Program-made: the position numbers and the translations under genes
Shown: piece after piece, positions 1-7,431 of the stretch
Position numbering within the stretch: the first letter of the stretch is position 1
How the letters are laid out: every line of letters starts with the position of its first letter
Notes under the pieces: model-generated
The model's database searches: none
What the model was told of the DNA's origin: nothing
The model's input: only the letters and a program-made list of their open reading frames with translations
From: Pacificispira sp965223125
GTDB lineage: Bacteria; Pseudomonadota; Alphaproteobacteria; UBA8366; Aestuariispiraceae
Assembly: GCA_965223125.1 (NCBI GenBank)
Contig: OZ244984.1
Location: 2,356,001-2,420,000, forward strand
Length of the DNA: 64,000 bases
Reading direction: 5' to 3'

Positions 1-1
1 C

Positions 2-91
2 GAGGCGGTGATCGCCCGGGCCGCCGGAGCCGTTCTTCTTGCTGGCACGTCGCTGCTGTCGGTTCATGGCTCGGGGTATAGTCGGCTTTGA
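2..91 (+). CDS. possible C-terminal end of a gene cut by the window edge
   Basis: Frame 2 is open from the window edge to a TGA at 89-91 and ends in a short hydrophobic alanine/leucine-rich stretch. It would converge on the MarR gene that follows. Only about 29 residues are visible, so no family can be named and the frame could be open by chance. Confidence 0.25.
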   Translation, partial: EAVIARAAGAVLLAGTSLLSVHGSGYSRL

Positions 92-128
92 GGGGATGGT
101 CAAAGACAGGTCGGGTCGCCGGATTGTC

Positions 129-497
129 TCAGGCGGCTGTGGCGCGCTGATCCAGCAGGGTATCGCCACTGTCTCCTGCGGCTTTCAGGATCATCTCCGC
201 AAATTCGCTCAGGAAGACCGATCCCTTGACGGTGCGCTGGATCAGGACCGAGCGGCGGTCGTCGGGATCGGGCTTGCGGCGCACGAGTCCCAGTTCGGCC
301 AACCGGTCCAATCCGCGCGTCACTGCCGGTTTGGCGATGTTCAGGGCCAGCGCCAGCCCGCGCACGGTATGGGGGGAGGGGCTCAGATAAACGGTTGTCA
401 GGATCGCCATCTGACGCGCCGTCAGATCCGGCGAATCCCGCCGGACACTCTCCACGATGGCACCACGCCAGATGTCCAGGGCTTGCGTCGCGTTCAC
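129..497 (-). CDS. MarR-family winged-helix transcriptional regulator
   Basis: This 122-residue protein looks like a compact MarR regulator. MarR proteins are dimeric repressors or activators that often respond to small phenolic or organic ligands. The central part (about residues 25-95) carries the family pattern: a helix ending in LTARQMAIL, a recognition-helix segment around NIAKPAVTRGLDRL, and a wing with the typical RKPDPDDRRS turn (DxRS motif). It is somewhat shorter than the usual 140-150 residues at the N-terminus. It is the last gene of the minus-strand block but is separated from the aminopeptidase by about 150 bases, so it may have its own promoter. The target genes cannot be told from the sequence. 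Confidence 0.8.
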   Translation of the reverse strand: MNATQALDIWRGAIVESVRRDSPDLTARQMAILTTVYLSPSPHTVRGLALALNIAKPAVTRGLDRLAELGLVRRKPDPDDRRSVLIQRTVKGSVFLSEFAEMILKAAGDSGDTLLDQRATAA

Positions 498-645
498 GGA
501 ATCCTCGTTTCGAATCGTATCCGGCCCCCATAATCAGGTGGCCCGGATACTGCAACAGTGTGAGTTCCTATCAGATACGGCGATTCGGTACGATTCTGAA
601 ACGATTATTTTGTGATACTTTGAATTTCCCGGCTTTTCGGCACTT

Positions 646-2022
646 TCAGCCGAATCGCTGCCGAATCATGTCCAGAACGCCGCGCACTGCCTGCGCCTCA
701 CCGCCTTCAGGTCGACCAGGCTTGCTCGAAACGTTCCAACTCATCAGGTCGAAATGCGCCCAGTTAGTGCCGGGGGTTACAAATTTTTCCAGAAACAGGG
801 CGGCTGTAATCGCACCTGCATAGCCGCCGGAGGATACGTTGTTGGTATCGGCGATTTTGCTGTCCAGCATCGCGGCATAGGGTTTGTGCAGGGGCAGCCG
901 CCAGACCAGGTCTCCGGCACGGTCAGCGCCGGCCAGAATATCCGCTGCCAGACTGTCGCTGTTGCAGAACAGGGCGGGCAGGTCGGTACCCAGCGCCACC
1001 CGCGCCGCGCCGGTCAGGGTCGCGAAATCCAGCAGCAGGTCCGGTTCCTCCTCGCAGGCCATGGTCAAGGCATCTCCCAACACCAGTCGACCCTCCGCAT
1101 CGGTATTTCCGATTTCAACCGTGATGCCCTTGCGGGTGGAAAGGATATCGAGCGGGCGGAAGCTGTCGCCGGACACGCTGTTCTCCACCGCCGGGATCAG
1201 CACCCGCAGGCGCACGGGCAGATCCAATGCCATGATCATATGCGCCAGGCCCAGGACCTGTGCGGCCCCACCCATATCTTTTTTCATCAGCAGCATGCCG
1301 CTGGACGGTTTCAGGTCCAGTCCGCCACTGTCAAAGCATACGCCCTTGCCGACCAGGGTCAGTTTCGGATGCGCGGGTTTACCCCAGCGCAGGTCGATCA
1401 GTCGGGGCGCACGGGATGCAGCGCGCCCGACAGCATGGATCATCGGCAGGTTCTCGCGCAGCAGGTCATCGCCCACCATGGTCTCGCAACTGCCGCCGAA
1501 GTCACGCGCCAGACCGTGCGCTACATAGGCGAGTTCGCCAGGCCCCATATCGCAGGCAGGCGTATTGACCAGATCGCGGATCAGACTGATCCCCGTTGCC
1601 AGGGCCGTGACCGTTTTCCTGTCCGCAGCTTTCGGCCAAACCAGTTCGCGCGCCGGTTCTTCGCGCGTGCGATACCGGTCGAAGACATAGCTTCCCATCG
1701 CCCAGCCAAGGCATGCTGTATCGGCCAGAGCCTTGTCCTGGGGTTCCGGATCCAGGCGGTAGCGCCCTTTCGGCAGGCGCGCGGCGGCCCCGCCCCAAGA
1801 CCAGAGATCCCGTGCATCCTCGACCACCAGCACGGCACAGGATGGTGTTCCGTCCGCATCGGGCAGCAGGGATACCGACCCGGCCTTGCCCTTGAAGCCG
1901 GTGCCCGACAGCCATGCCTTCACCGCGTCCGGCTGATCTTTCAGCCATACGGCATAGTCGGCCTGTGAAACAGATGTCAGACGCTTTGTGCCGTCATTGG
2001 AACGGGTTGCGAAGCATGTCAT
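646..2022 (-). CDS. leucyl aminopeptidase family protein (peptidase M17)
   Basis: A 458-residue cytosolic metallo-aminopeptidase of the M17 (PepA) family, which removes N-terminal residues from peptides using two divalent metal ions. Family signatures are clear in the C-terminal half: GKGVCFDSGGLDLKP, the metal-ligand lysine region MKKDMGGAA, and NTDAEGRLVLGDAL, which holds the catalytic arginine and metal ligands. The N-terminal half is the variable domain. I chose the ATG at 2022 because AAGG lies about ten bases upstream; the ATGs at 2046 and 2031 are closer to, or inside, the upstream gene. It follows the EipB-like gene with only a few bases between, so the two are probably cotranscribed. 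Confidence 0.88.
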   Translation of the reverse strand: MTCFATRSNDGTKRLTSVSQADYAVWLKDQPDAVKAWLSGTGFKGKAGSVSLLPDADGTPSCAVLVVEDARDLWSWGGAAARLPKGRYRLDPEPQDKALADTACLGWAMGSYVFDRYRTREEPARELVWPKAADRKTVTALATGISLIRDLVNTPACDMGPGELAYVAHGLARDFGGSCETMVGDDLLRENLPMIHAVGRAASRAPRLIDLRWGKPAHPKLTLVGKGVCFDSGGLDLKPSSGMLLMKKDMGGAAQVLGLAHMIMALDLPVRLRVLIPAVENSVSGDSFRPLDILSTRKGITVEIGNTDAEGRLVLGDALTMACEEEPDLLLDFATLTGAARVALGTDLPALFCNSDSLAADILAGADRAGDLVWRLPLHKPYAAMLDSKIADTNNVSSGGYAGAITAALFLEKFVTPGTNWAHFDLMSWNVSSKPGRPEGGEAQAVRGVLDMIRQRFG

Positions 2023-2027
2023 TGTAA

Positions 2028-2894
2028 TCATTCCTTTCCAGGGCAAACCGGGGCGGAGACTTCCAGAATCTCCGACAGGCGCGCTTCCGCGACCATGAAG
2101 CCGACATCAATCGTCAGTCGCGTGATGACGCCATTGGGCAGAGTATCAGTGATGATGGTCGTCTGCGGCTCCGAATCGGTTTGACTGAGGTCGAACAGGG
2201 TCGTGACGATCCGTCTGGCATCCTCCGTCTGCGCCATACCGTCCGGATCCTGAGCTGTGTCGTCGATGGGATCCGGCTTTCCGGCGACAAGATCGGATCC
2301 ACGCCATGCACTCAGTTCGCTGCCATCGAAATAGATATAGGTCACATGCCGCTGACCCTCACCCCAGATCGCCTGCAGATTGCGCGCCATCGCCATCATC
2401 GGGAAGGTCGTGCCTTTCGGCAGCGGCACCGTCGCTTCCTTAGGCAGCACGAATTGTGCCTCGCCGCGACCCTCCATGTCCACTTCAGCCCGACCTTGAT
2501 AGACATCCAGCACCTGATCGTTGACCTCGGTCCGGGTCTCGAAGGCCAGGCGCGTGCCGTCCAGCGATTCCGTGGCCTGATGGTCCAGGACCAGCTTGAA
2601 AACACCGCCTTCGGGGTTTCCCGAAATCAGGTCCAGCGAGGATTGCACCGTCCATTCCTCGCAACTCTTGACGATGTCGAAGGTAAGCACTCCGTCCAGC
2701 ATCGAAATCTCCCCCATTCTGGTTTCCAGCAGCGACAGGGTGTAGCGCGCGGAATGGGGCGTTACGGCATAGGTCTGCGCCGATGCCGCCGACAGGAACC
2801 CCGTTGCGGACAGGGTGATCATCGTGGACAGACCGAACAGGAATGCCCTGGCTCCGGATCGAGTTCCGAATTGGCGATGGGTCTTTATGGGCAC
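2028..2894 (-). CDS. EipB-like cell-envelope protein (DUF1849)
   Basis: A 288-residue exported protein. An N-terminal signal peptide with a hydrophobic core near residues 17-38 ends in a likely AxA site (ASA before QTY). The mature part begins with a beta-rich pattern, HSARYTLSLLETR, followed by a single conserved cysteine in KSCEEW. This matches what I know of the DUF1849/EipB family, spiral beta-proteins of the alphaproteobacterial periplasm needed for envelope integrity in Brucella, where a partner TPR protein (TtpA) is known. The assignment is by pattern recognition only. The gene lies 19 bases after mcd and just before the aminopeptidase gene, suggesting one transcript. Confidence 0.65.
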   Translation of the reverse strand: MPIKTHRQFGTRSGARAFLFGLSTMITLSATGFLSAASAQTYAVTPHSARYTLSLLETRMGEISMLDGVLTFDIVKSCEEWTVQSSLDLISGNPEGGVFKLVLDHQATESLDGTRLAFETRTEVNDQVLDVYQGRAEVDMEGRGEAQFVLPKEATVPLPKGTTFPMMAMARNLQAIWGEGQRHVTYIYFDGSELSAWRGSDLVAGKPDPIDDTAQDPDGMAQTEDARRIVTTLFDLSQTDSEPQTTIITDTLPNGVITRLTIDVGFMVAEARLSEILEVSAPVCPGKE

Positions 2895-2913
2895 AGGCTA
2901 TCCCTTCACAGCG

Positions 2914-4602
2914 TCAGTTGCGGCGACTCAGCAGGCCCCTTGCGATGACCTGCGCCTGAATCTCCCCGGTCCCCTCAAAGATATTCAGTATCCGCGCATC
3001 GACAAGCACACGGGAGATCGGGGTTTCCAGCGCATAGCCGATGCCGCCATGTATTTGCAGGGAATCATCGGCGGCGGCCCAGGCGATGCGGGCACCCAGC
3101 AGCTTTGCCATCCCCGCCTCCACATCACAACGGCGTCCGGTATCTTTTGCCAGTGCCGCATGGCGGGTCAATTGCCGGGCGATCTCCGTTTCCGCCGCGA
3201 TCAGCGCGATCTTGTCGGCGATGCGCGGGAAATGAATCAAGGCCTGACTGAACTGGCGGCGCGTTGTCGCATAGTCCAGTGCCAGGGACAGGGCATTGCG
3301 GGCCACGCCGACGGCCCGTGCGGCGGTTTGGATACGCGCGGATTCAAAGGTAGCCATCAACTGACGGAATCCCAACCCTTCCCGCCCGCCCAGCAGGTTT
3401 TCGGCGGGCACTTCGAACCGGTCGAAGGCGATGTCATATTCCTTCATCCCGCGATAACCCAGTGTGCGGATTTCCCCGCCGGTCATGCCCGCAGCCGGAA
3501 AGGGGGTGTCGATGGTGCCGCGCGGCTTTTCCGCCAGCAGCATCGATACCCCGTCATGGTCGCTGCTGCCCGCAACCGTGCGTACCAGCAGTGTCATCAG
3601 ATCGCTGCGCCCGCCATGGGTGATCCATGTTTTCGCCCCCGACACCTCATAGACTCCACCGCGCCGGACGCCTCGGGTGGAGAGATGCGCAAGGTCGGAG
3701 CCGATATCGGGTTCCGTGAAGACCGCTGTCGTCAGGATATCCCCGCTGGCGATACCGGGCAGAAAGCGCCGCTTTTGATCCTCGGTCCCGCCCAGTGCGA
3801 TCAGTTCCCCGGCGATTTCAGGCCGGGTGGCAAGCGATCCTGTTGGTAGATGGACGGCGGACAGTTCCTCCGTCACCGCGACCATCGCCTGTTTGGACAG
3901 TCCCAGCCCGCCATAGGCCTCCGGTATCGTGATCGCAAAGGTGCCGAGATCAGCGACCCTGGCCACGGTCTGGTCCGGGATCAGGATGTCGTCGAGGTGC
4001 CAGCGATGGCAGTAAGGGGCGATTTCAGATCGGGCGAAGCGTCGGTACTGATCGCGCATCATTCCGATTTCGCCGTCATCTGTGTCTGCCGGATCGGAGA
4101 ATCCGTTCTGAGCCAGCGCCAGGGCCGTCGCCATGCGGATTTCCGGCAGGTCCGGGTCGGCAATCAGCCCCAGAATTGCCGGGTCCGTCGCCATTCCCAT
4201 CGCAGTCAGCGATATGCCAAGCTCATGCGGGCGGATATGTTCCGTCTGGCCCATCGGCAGGCCATGGATCAGGCGGTTCAGATATTCGGCAAACCCGATT
4301 GCCAGGATTCCGGCCTCGACGGGCCCCATTCTATCCGCCGCTTCCAGCCGTCGCGCCCAGTCGTCCAGTGCCGTCAGACCCGCAACATGGGCCACCAGCC
4401 AGGCGGTCCCATGGGCCCGGCGCTGGGCGCGGTCCAGCGCTCCGGGATTGACCCGTCCGGTAGCGGCATCCCGGCACAGATCCGACAGAGCCATGACCGC
4501 TTCTGCGGCGAGGGCCTCGGCCTGTGTCAAGGCATGACTGCGGGCGTCGGGGGTGATCACCAGTTTTGACTTATTCTCGATAGGGACTGGGGCGGCCACC
4601 AT
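2914..4602 (-). CDS. mcd: methylsuccinyl-CoA dehydrogenase-like acyl-CoA dehydrogenase
   Basis: A 562-residue FAD-dependent acyl-CoA dehydrogenase with the long N-terminal extension (about 160 residues before the core) that sets methylsuccinyl-CoA dehydrogenase apart from ordinary 380-residue members. In the ethylmalonyl-CoA pathway Mcd oxidises (2S)-methylsuccinyl-CoA to mesaconyl-CoA during acetate assimilation. Core signatures are visible: VFTEPDIGSDL, SGAKTWITHGGRSDLMTLLVRT, the arginine-rich DYATTRRQFSQAL, and QIHGGIGYALETPISRVLVDARI with the NIFEGTGEIQ end. It starts inside the end of the small upstream ORF (32-base overlap), which suggests coupling. A different substrate in the same subfamily remains possible. 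The other pathway genes are not in the window. Confidence 0.75.
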   Translation of the reverse strand: MVAAPVPIENKSKLVITPDARSHALTQAEALAAEAVMALSDLCRDAATGRVNPGALDRAQRRAHGTAWLVAHVAGLTALDDWARRLEAADRMGPVEAGILAIGFAEYLNRLIHGLPMGQTEHIRPHELGISLTAMGMATDPAILGLIADPDLPEIRMATALALAQNGFSDPADTDDGEIGMMRDQYRRFARSEIAPYCHRWHLDDILIPDQTVARVADLGTFAITIPEAYGGLGLSKQAMVAVTEELSAVHLPTGSLATRPEIAGELIALGGTEDQKRRFLPGIASGDILTTAVFTEPDIGSDLAHLSTRGVRRGGVYEVSGAKTWITHGGRSDLMTLLVRTVAGSSDHDGVSMLLAEKPRGTIDTPFPAAGMTGGEIRTLGYRGMKEYDIAFDRFEVPAENLLGGREGLGFRQLMATFESARIQTAARAVGVARNALSLALDYATTRRQFSQALIHFPRIADKIALIAAETEIARQLTRHAALAKDTGRRCDVEAGMAKLLGARIAWAAADDSLQIHGGIGYALETPISRVLVDARILNIFEGTGEIQAQVIARGLLSRRN

Positions 4603-4864
4603 TGCGGGGGCTTTGCGTCGCCCGTTTCGCGCGGCTGCCGCGATCCTGGAAACTCAATACATTCTGGGCTTCCCGACCCTCGATGCGGGGCGGGGGTTTG
4701 ATGCCGGACTGTTCGGCCTTTTCCCGTGCGGCATGGGCGGCCCGTGTCAGGCCCGCCTGTTCAACCACGGTATCGCCGTTCATCGGAAAGGTCGCATTGA
4801 AACCGCCATGGCGATGCCGCACCATGGCCGCAGGCTTGCGCCCGAAAATCCAGAGGTCCGCCAT
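4571..4864 (-). CDS. small hypothetical protein upstream of mcd
   Basis: A 97-residue, basic, mostly polar protein without signal peptide or membrane segment. I chose the ATG at 4864 because GAGGGAGA lies about eight bases upstream. The C-terminal half is rich in Arg, Ser and Pro and looks disordered. The frame overlaps the start of the methylsuccinyl-CoA dehydrogenase gene by 32 bases. I do not recognise a family. It may be a real small gene at the head of the operon, or an open frame in the untranslated leader of mcd. Confidence 0.4.
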   Translation of the reverse strand: MADLWIFGRKPAAMVRHRHGGFNATFPMNGDTVVEQAGLTRAAHAAREKAEQSGIKPPPRIEGREAQNVLSFQDRGSRAKRATQSPRNGGRPSPYRE

Positions 4865-5034
4865 GCCGGGTCTCTCCCTCGCTCGGCCAATCCCATACCC
4901 CGAATAGATGGCATGCCATGCACCGGATCGCAAGCGGGGGCCTGTGTTCCTTTTTCGATGCTGCACAGGCGAAGGCTTGCTCCGCAGCGGGGCAGGGGAT
5001 AAGCAGAAGGCATCACTCGCAAGGATGCCTGGGT

Positions 5035-5982
5035 TTGGACATTGTCATCGATATCCTGCTGCCGATCTTCGGCATCGCGGCGCTGGGCTACGGTGCGGCG
5101 CGGATGGGATGGTTTTCGGAGTCGGCGGAGGAGGGTGTGTCCTTCTTCGTGTTCAATTTCGCCGTGCCCTTCATGCTGTTCCGCACGATTGCGACCACGG
5201 ATCTGCCGGACAGCATCCCCTGGAGCCTGTTTCTGTCCTATTACATTCCGGCGCTGCTGGTATATGGGTCGAGTGCGCTGGTCGCGCGTCTGGTCTTCGG
5301 GCGTGATATCATGGGGGCGATCCTGACCGGCATGGGCAGTTCGTTCTCAAACACGATCCTGCTCGGCCTGCCGCTGATTCTGCTGGCCTATGGCGAGCAT
5401 GCGGCATTGCCCTTTTTCCTGATCCTGTCGATTCACGGCATTCTGTTTTTTACTGGGACGACAATCCTGCTGGAGGCGGCGCGGAACCGGGGCAGCGGCA
5501 GTCTGGCCGGGACCGGAGGTCAGATATTTCTGGGGCTGGTGAAGAATCCGATCCTCTGGGGTCTGTTCGCCGGGATGGTGACCAATCTTGCCGGGCTGAC
5601 CCTGCCGGTGCCGCTGGCGCGGATTTCGGAAACGATGCAGGGGGCGGTCCTGCCCTGCGCGCTGTTCGCGCTGGGATCGTCGCTGAATCGCTATGGCATC
5701 GCCGGGCGGGTGAAGCAGTCGCTGGTGCAGGTCACGTTCAAGCTGATGGTCTTTCCGGCGCTGGTCTATGTTGCCGGAACCTATGTCTTCCCACTTGATC
5801 CCCTGTGGGTACAGGTTGCGGTCATCACGGCGGCCCAGCCGAATGGCGTCATGGTCTATATCTTCTCGCAACGGTTCGGGACGGCCCAGGCGCTGGCGAC
5901 GACATCGACATTCCTGTCCACGGTCGGATCGATATTCACGCTCTGGGGAATCCTCTGGCTGTTCCAGGTCAGCGCGCAATGA
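5035..5982 (+). CDS. AEC-family transporter (auxin efflux carrier type)
   Basis: A 315-residue integral membrane protein with about ten hydrophobic segments and the two-half layout of the AEC (PF03547) family. These proteins are thought to move organic acids or other small anions across the inner membrane. Typical features are the early FFVFNFAVPFMLF helix, GLPLILLAYGEHAALP near residue 120, and the late AAQPNGVMVYIFSQRFG segment. I chose the TTG at 5035 because AAGGA lies nine bases before it and the protein then begins directly with a membrane helix; an in-frame ATG at 4918 would add a non-homologous leader. A second member of this family is encoded at 21522-22466. The substrate is unknown. 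Confidence 0.82.
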   Translation: MDIVIDILLPIFGIAALGYGAARMGWFSESAEEGVSFFVFNFAVPFMLFRTIATTDLPDSIPWSLFLSYYIPALLVYGSSALVARLVFGRDIMGAILTGMGSSFSNTILLGLPLILLAYGEHAALPFFLILSIHGILFFTGTTILLEAARNRGSGSLAGTGGQIFLGLVKNPILWGLFAGMVTNLAGLTLPVPLARISETMQGAVLPCALFALGSSLNRYGIAGRVKQSLVQVTFKLMVFPALVYVAGTYVFPLDPLWVQVAVITAAQPNGVMVYIFSQRFGTAQALATTSTFLSTVGSIFTLWGILWLFQVSAQ

Positions 5983-6020
5983 TGTTGCGCAGATTCCGAT
6001 CCCGGTCTATGCTCCGCATT

Positions 6021-6152
6021 ATGAACACACTCGTTTTCTCTTCATGCTCCCATGGGAGCATTGGCCGAATTACGGTCCCGGTCCCCCGCGATTGACGCGG
6101 CTGGGGGTGCCGGGCCTATGCCGCCATCCAAATGAAGAGAAACGAGAGTCAC
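6021..6152 (+). promoter_or_regulatory. structured leader before the ACT-domain gene (candidate cis-regulatory RNA)
   Basis: CTCG plus TTT plus TCTCTTCAT (6030-6045) pairs with ATGAAGAGA, AA and CGAG (6132-6146), a closing helix of about 13-15 pairs. Inside it lie a perfect 18-base palindrome (6044-6061) and a G+C-rich hairpin (about 6076-6114) whose arms are CCCGG...CCCCCGCG and CGCGG...GGGGG...CCGGG. The 3' strand of the closing helix contains the GAGAG that would serve as ribosome binding site for the ATG at 6154, so folding could hide the start. A 24-codon ORF (6021-6095), rich in Ser, Val and Ile near its end, runs through the 5' strand and could be a leader peptide, although it has no good ribosome site. 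I cannot match it to a known riboswitch. Confidence 0.5.
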
Positions 6153-6153
6153 G

Positions 6154-6507
6154 ATGTCAATGTCGCACCAAGTGGCGGGGCTTCCGCCCGCCCCACATTA
6201 TTCCGTCCAGAATACCGCCGAAAATTTAAATGAAACCGTGACCTGCTATTCCGTCCGTGCCGATGCCGATCCCGGATTGCTGTCCCGCCTGCTGCACCCG
6301 ATTGCCAAACGCGGACTGGTGGCTGACAGGCTGAACTGCATCCTGGAAGGTGGCTCCGATCCGGTCATGCTGGTCGATATCCAGATCAGTGGACTGGATG
6401 TTTCGGCTCGCGATATCGTCGGTGCGGTGATGGGTCAGGTGATCGGCGTGCGCAGTGTGCTGGTCTGTGACAAGGTCGTCCCGCAGTTACGAACCATCGG
6501 GGGATAG
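6154..6507 (+). CDS. ACT-domain protein, acetolactate synthase small-subunit-like
   Basis: A 117-residue protein whose residues 25-110 fit an ACT fold (beta-alpha-beta-beta-alpha-beta): TVTCYSVRADADPGLLSRLL, then a RGLVADRLNC turn, then a second half-ACT ending in VRSVLVCD. The spacing resembles IlvM/IlvN-type regulatory subunits, which bind branched-chain amino acids. No catalytic acetolactate synthase gene is nearby, so a free-standing amino-acid sensor is as likely. It is followed after three bases by the Nudix gene, so both should be on one mRNA controlled by the structured leader upstream. Confidence 0.6.
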   Translation: MSMSHQVAGLPPAPHYSVQNTAENLNETVTCYSVRADADPGLLSRLLHPIAKRGLVADRLNCILEGGSDPVMLVDIQISGLDVSARDIVGAVMGQVIGVRSVLVCDKVVPQLRTIGG

Positions 6508-6510
6508 CGC

Positions 6511-7380
6511 GTGGCCTATCTGGACCGCATCGCGACCTGCAACAATGCCGATATGACTCGCTATGTACCGTTTCGTGGTCTCGGTGCAGGTCTGGGATGG
6601 GTTCGCCGGGATCGTCTCCGCGATCTTGGCCGATATCCCGATGTCTTTCGGATCGGCGCGGATCGGGTTGATCTGCAACCGGAACTGGATGACAGGGCGA
6701 AGGTCGAGGCAGCGTTGGACGTGGCGCTGCGCGCGATGGCGGCGGAGGGGCTGATTCCCGGCTGGCGAGGGGAGCGGTATGCGGTTGCACCCAGATTTGG
6801 GGCACCTATCCTGTTGACGGTGGAGCGCGCGGCCTGTCCGCTGCTGGGGATCCGGTCCTGGGGTTTTCATCTGAACGGCTATGTACGGCGGCGCGATGGG
6901 CTGTATCTTTGGATTGCCGAACGCGCCCATGACAAGCCTAGTTATCCCGGCCTGCTGGACAATACCGTTGCGGGGGGCCATCCGGATGGCCTGACCCTGG
7001 CTGAAAACGTGATCAAGGAATGCGCCGAGGAGGCCTCGATCCCGGCGACACTTGCCCGCCGCGCAATCCCGGTCGGGGCGATCTCCTATTGTCACGAGAC
7101 ATTGCAGGGGCTGAAGCCGGACGAGATGTTCTGCTATGACCTCGACCTCTCCGAAGGGTTCACGCCCGTACCCTCGGACGGGGAAGTCGCCGCCTTCCAT
7201 CTGATGCCCGTTGGCGAGGTGATGGAACTCGTTCGCGAGACTGAGCGTTTCAAATTCAACTGCGCCTTGGTCCTGATCGACTTCTTCATCCGTCATGGTC
7301 TGATCGATCCGGATCAGGAAGCCGACTATGTCGGTCTCTGCGGCTCGCTCCGGGCGCAGGCGATGAGGATTCCGGTATAG
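6511..7380 (+). CDS. Nudix hydrolase with N-terminal DUF4743 domain
   Basis: A 289-residue protein with an N-terminal DUF4743-like part (residues about 1-115, including the RYVPF and LGWVRRD segments) and a C-terminal Nudix domain. The Nudix box variant is seen as VAGGHPDGLTLAENVIKECAEEA near residue 150-175, the form found in proteins related to the Nudix domain of fungal Tnr3-type thiamine enzymes. The family cleaves a pyrophosphate from nucleotide or oxo-thiamine diphosphate derivatives. The start is GTG, with GGGGGA six bases upstream. Its last 110 codons are duplicated 2466 bases downstream, so the present 3' end may have been replaced by the inserted element. Confidence 0.8.
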   Translation: MAYLDRIATCNNADMTRYVPFRGLGAGLGWVRRDRLRDLGRYPDVFRIGADRVDLQPELDDRAKVEAALDVALRAMAAEGLIPGWRGERYAVAPRFGAPILLTVERAACPLLGIRSWGFHLNGYVRRRDGLYLWIAERAHDKPSYPGLLDNTVAGGHPDGLTLAENVIKECAEEASIPATLARRAIPVGAISYCHETLQGLKPDEMFCYDLDLSEGFTPVPSDGEVAAFHLMPVGEVMELVRETERFKFNCALVLIDFFIRHGLIDPDQEADYVGLCGSLRAQAMRIPV

Positions 7381-7431
7381 GAAACGGGTTCGGCACAGCA
7401 CACTGCGGCTTGACGTTTGGGTTGGAAAAAA
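7050..7431 (+). repeat. 382-bp direct repeat, upstream copy (3' end of the Nudix gene)
   Basis: This stretch aligns without gaps to 9516-9897 at a constant offset of 2466 bases. It covers the last 110 codons of the Nudix gene plus about 50 bases after its stop. Roughly one base in fifteen to twenty differs, and most coding differences are at third positions, so the second copy was under selection as protein or comes from a related strain. Confidence 0.92.
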
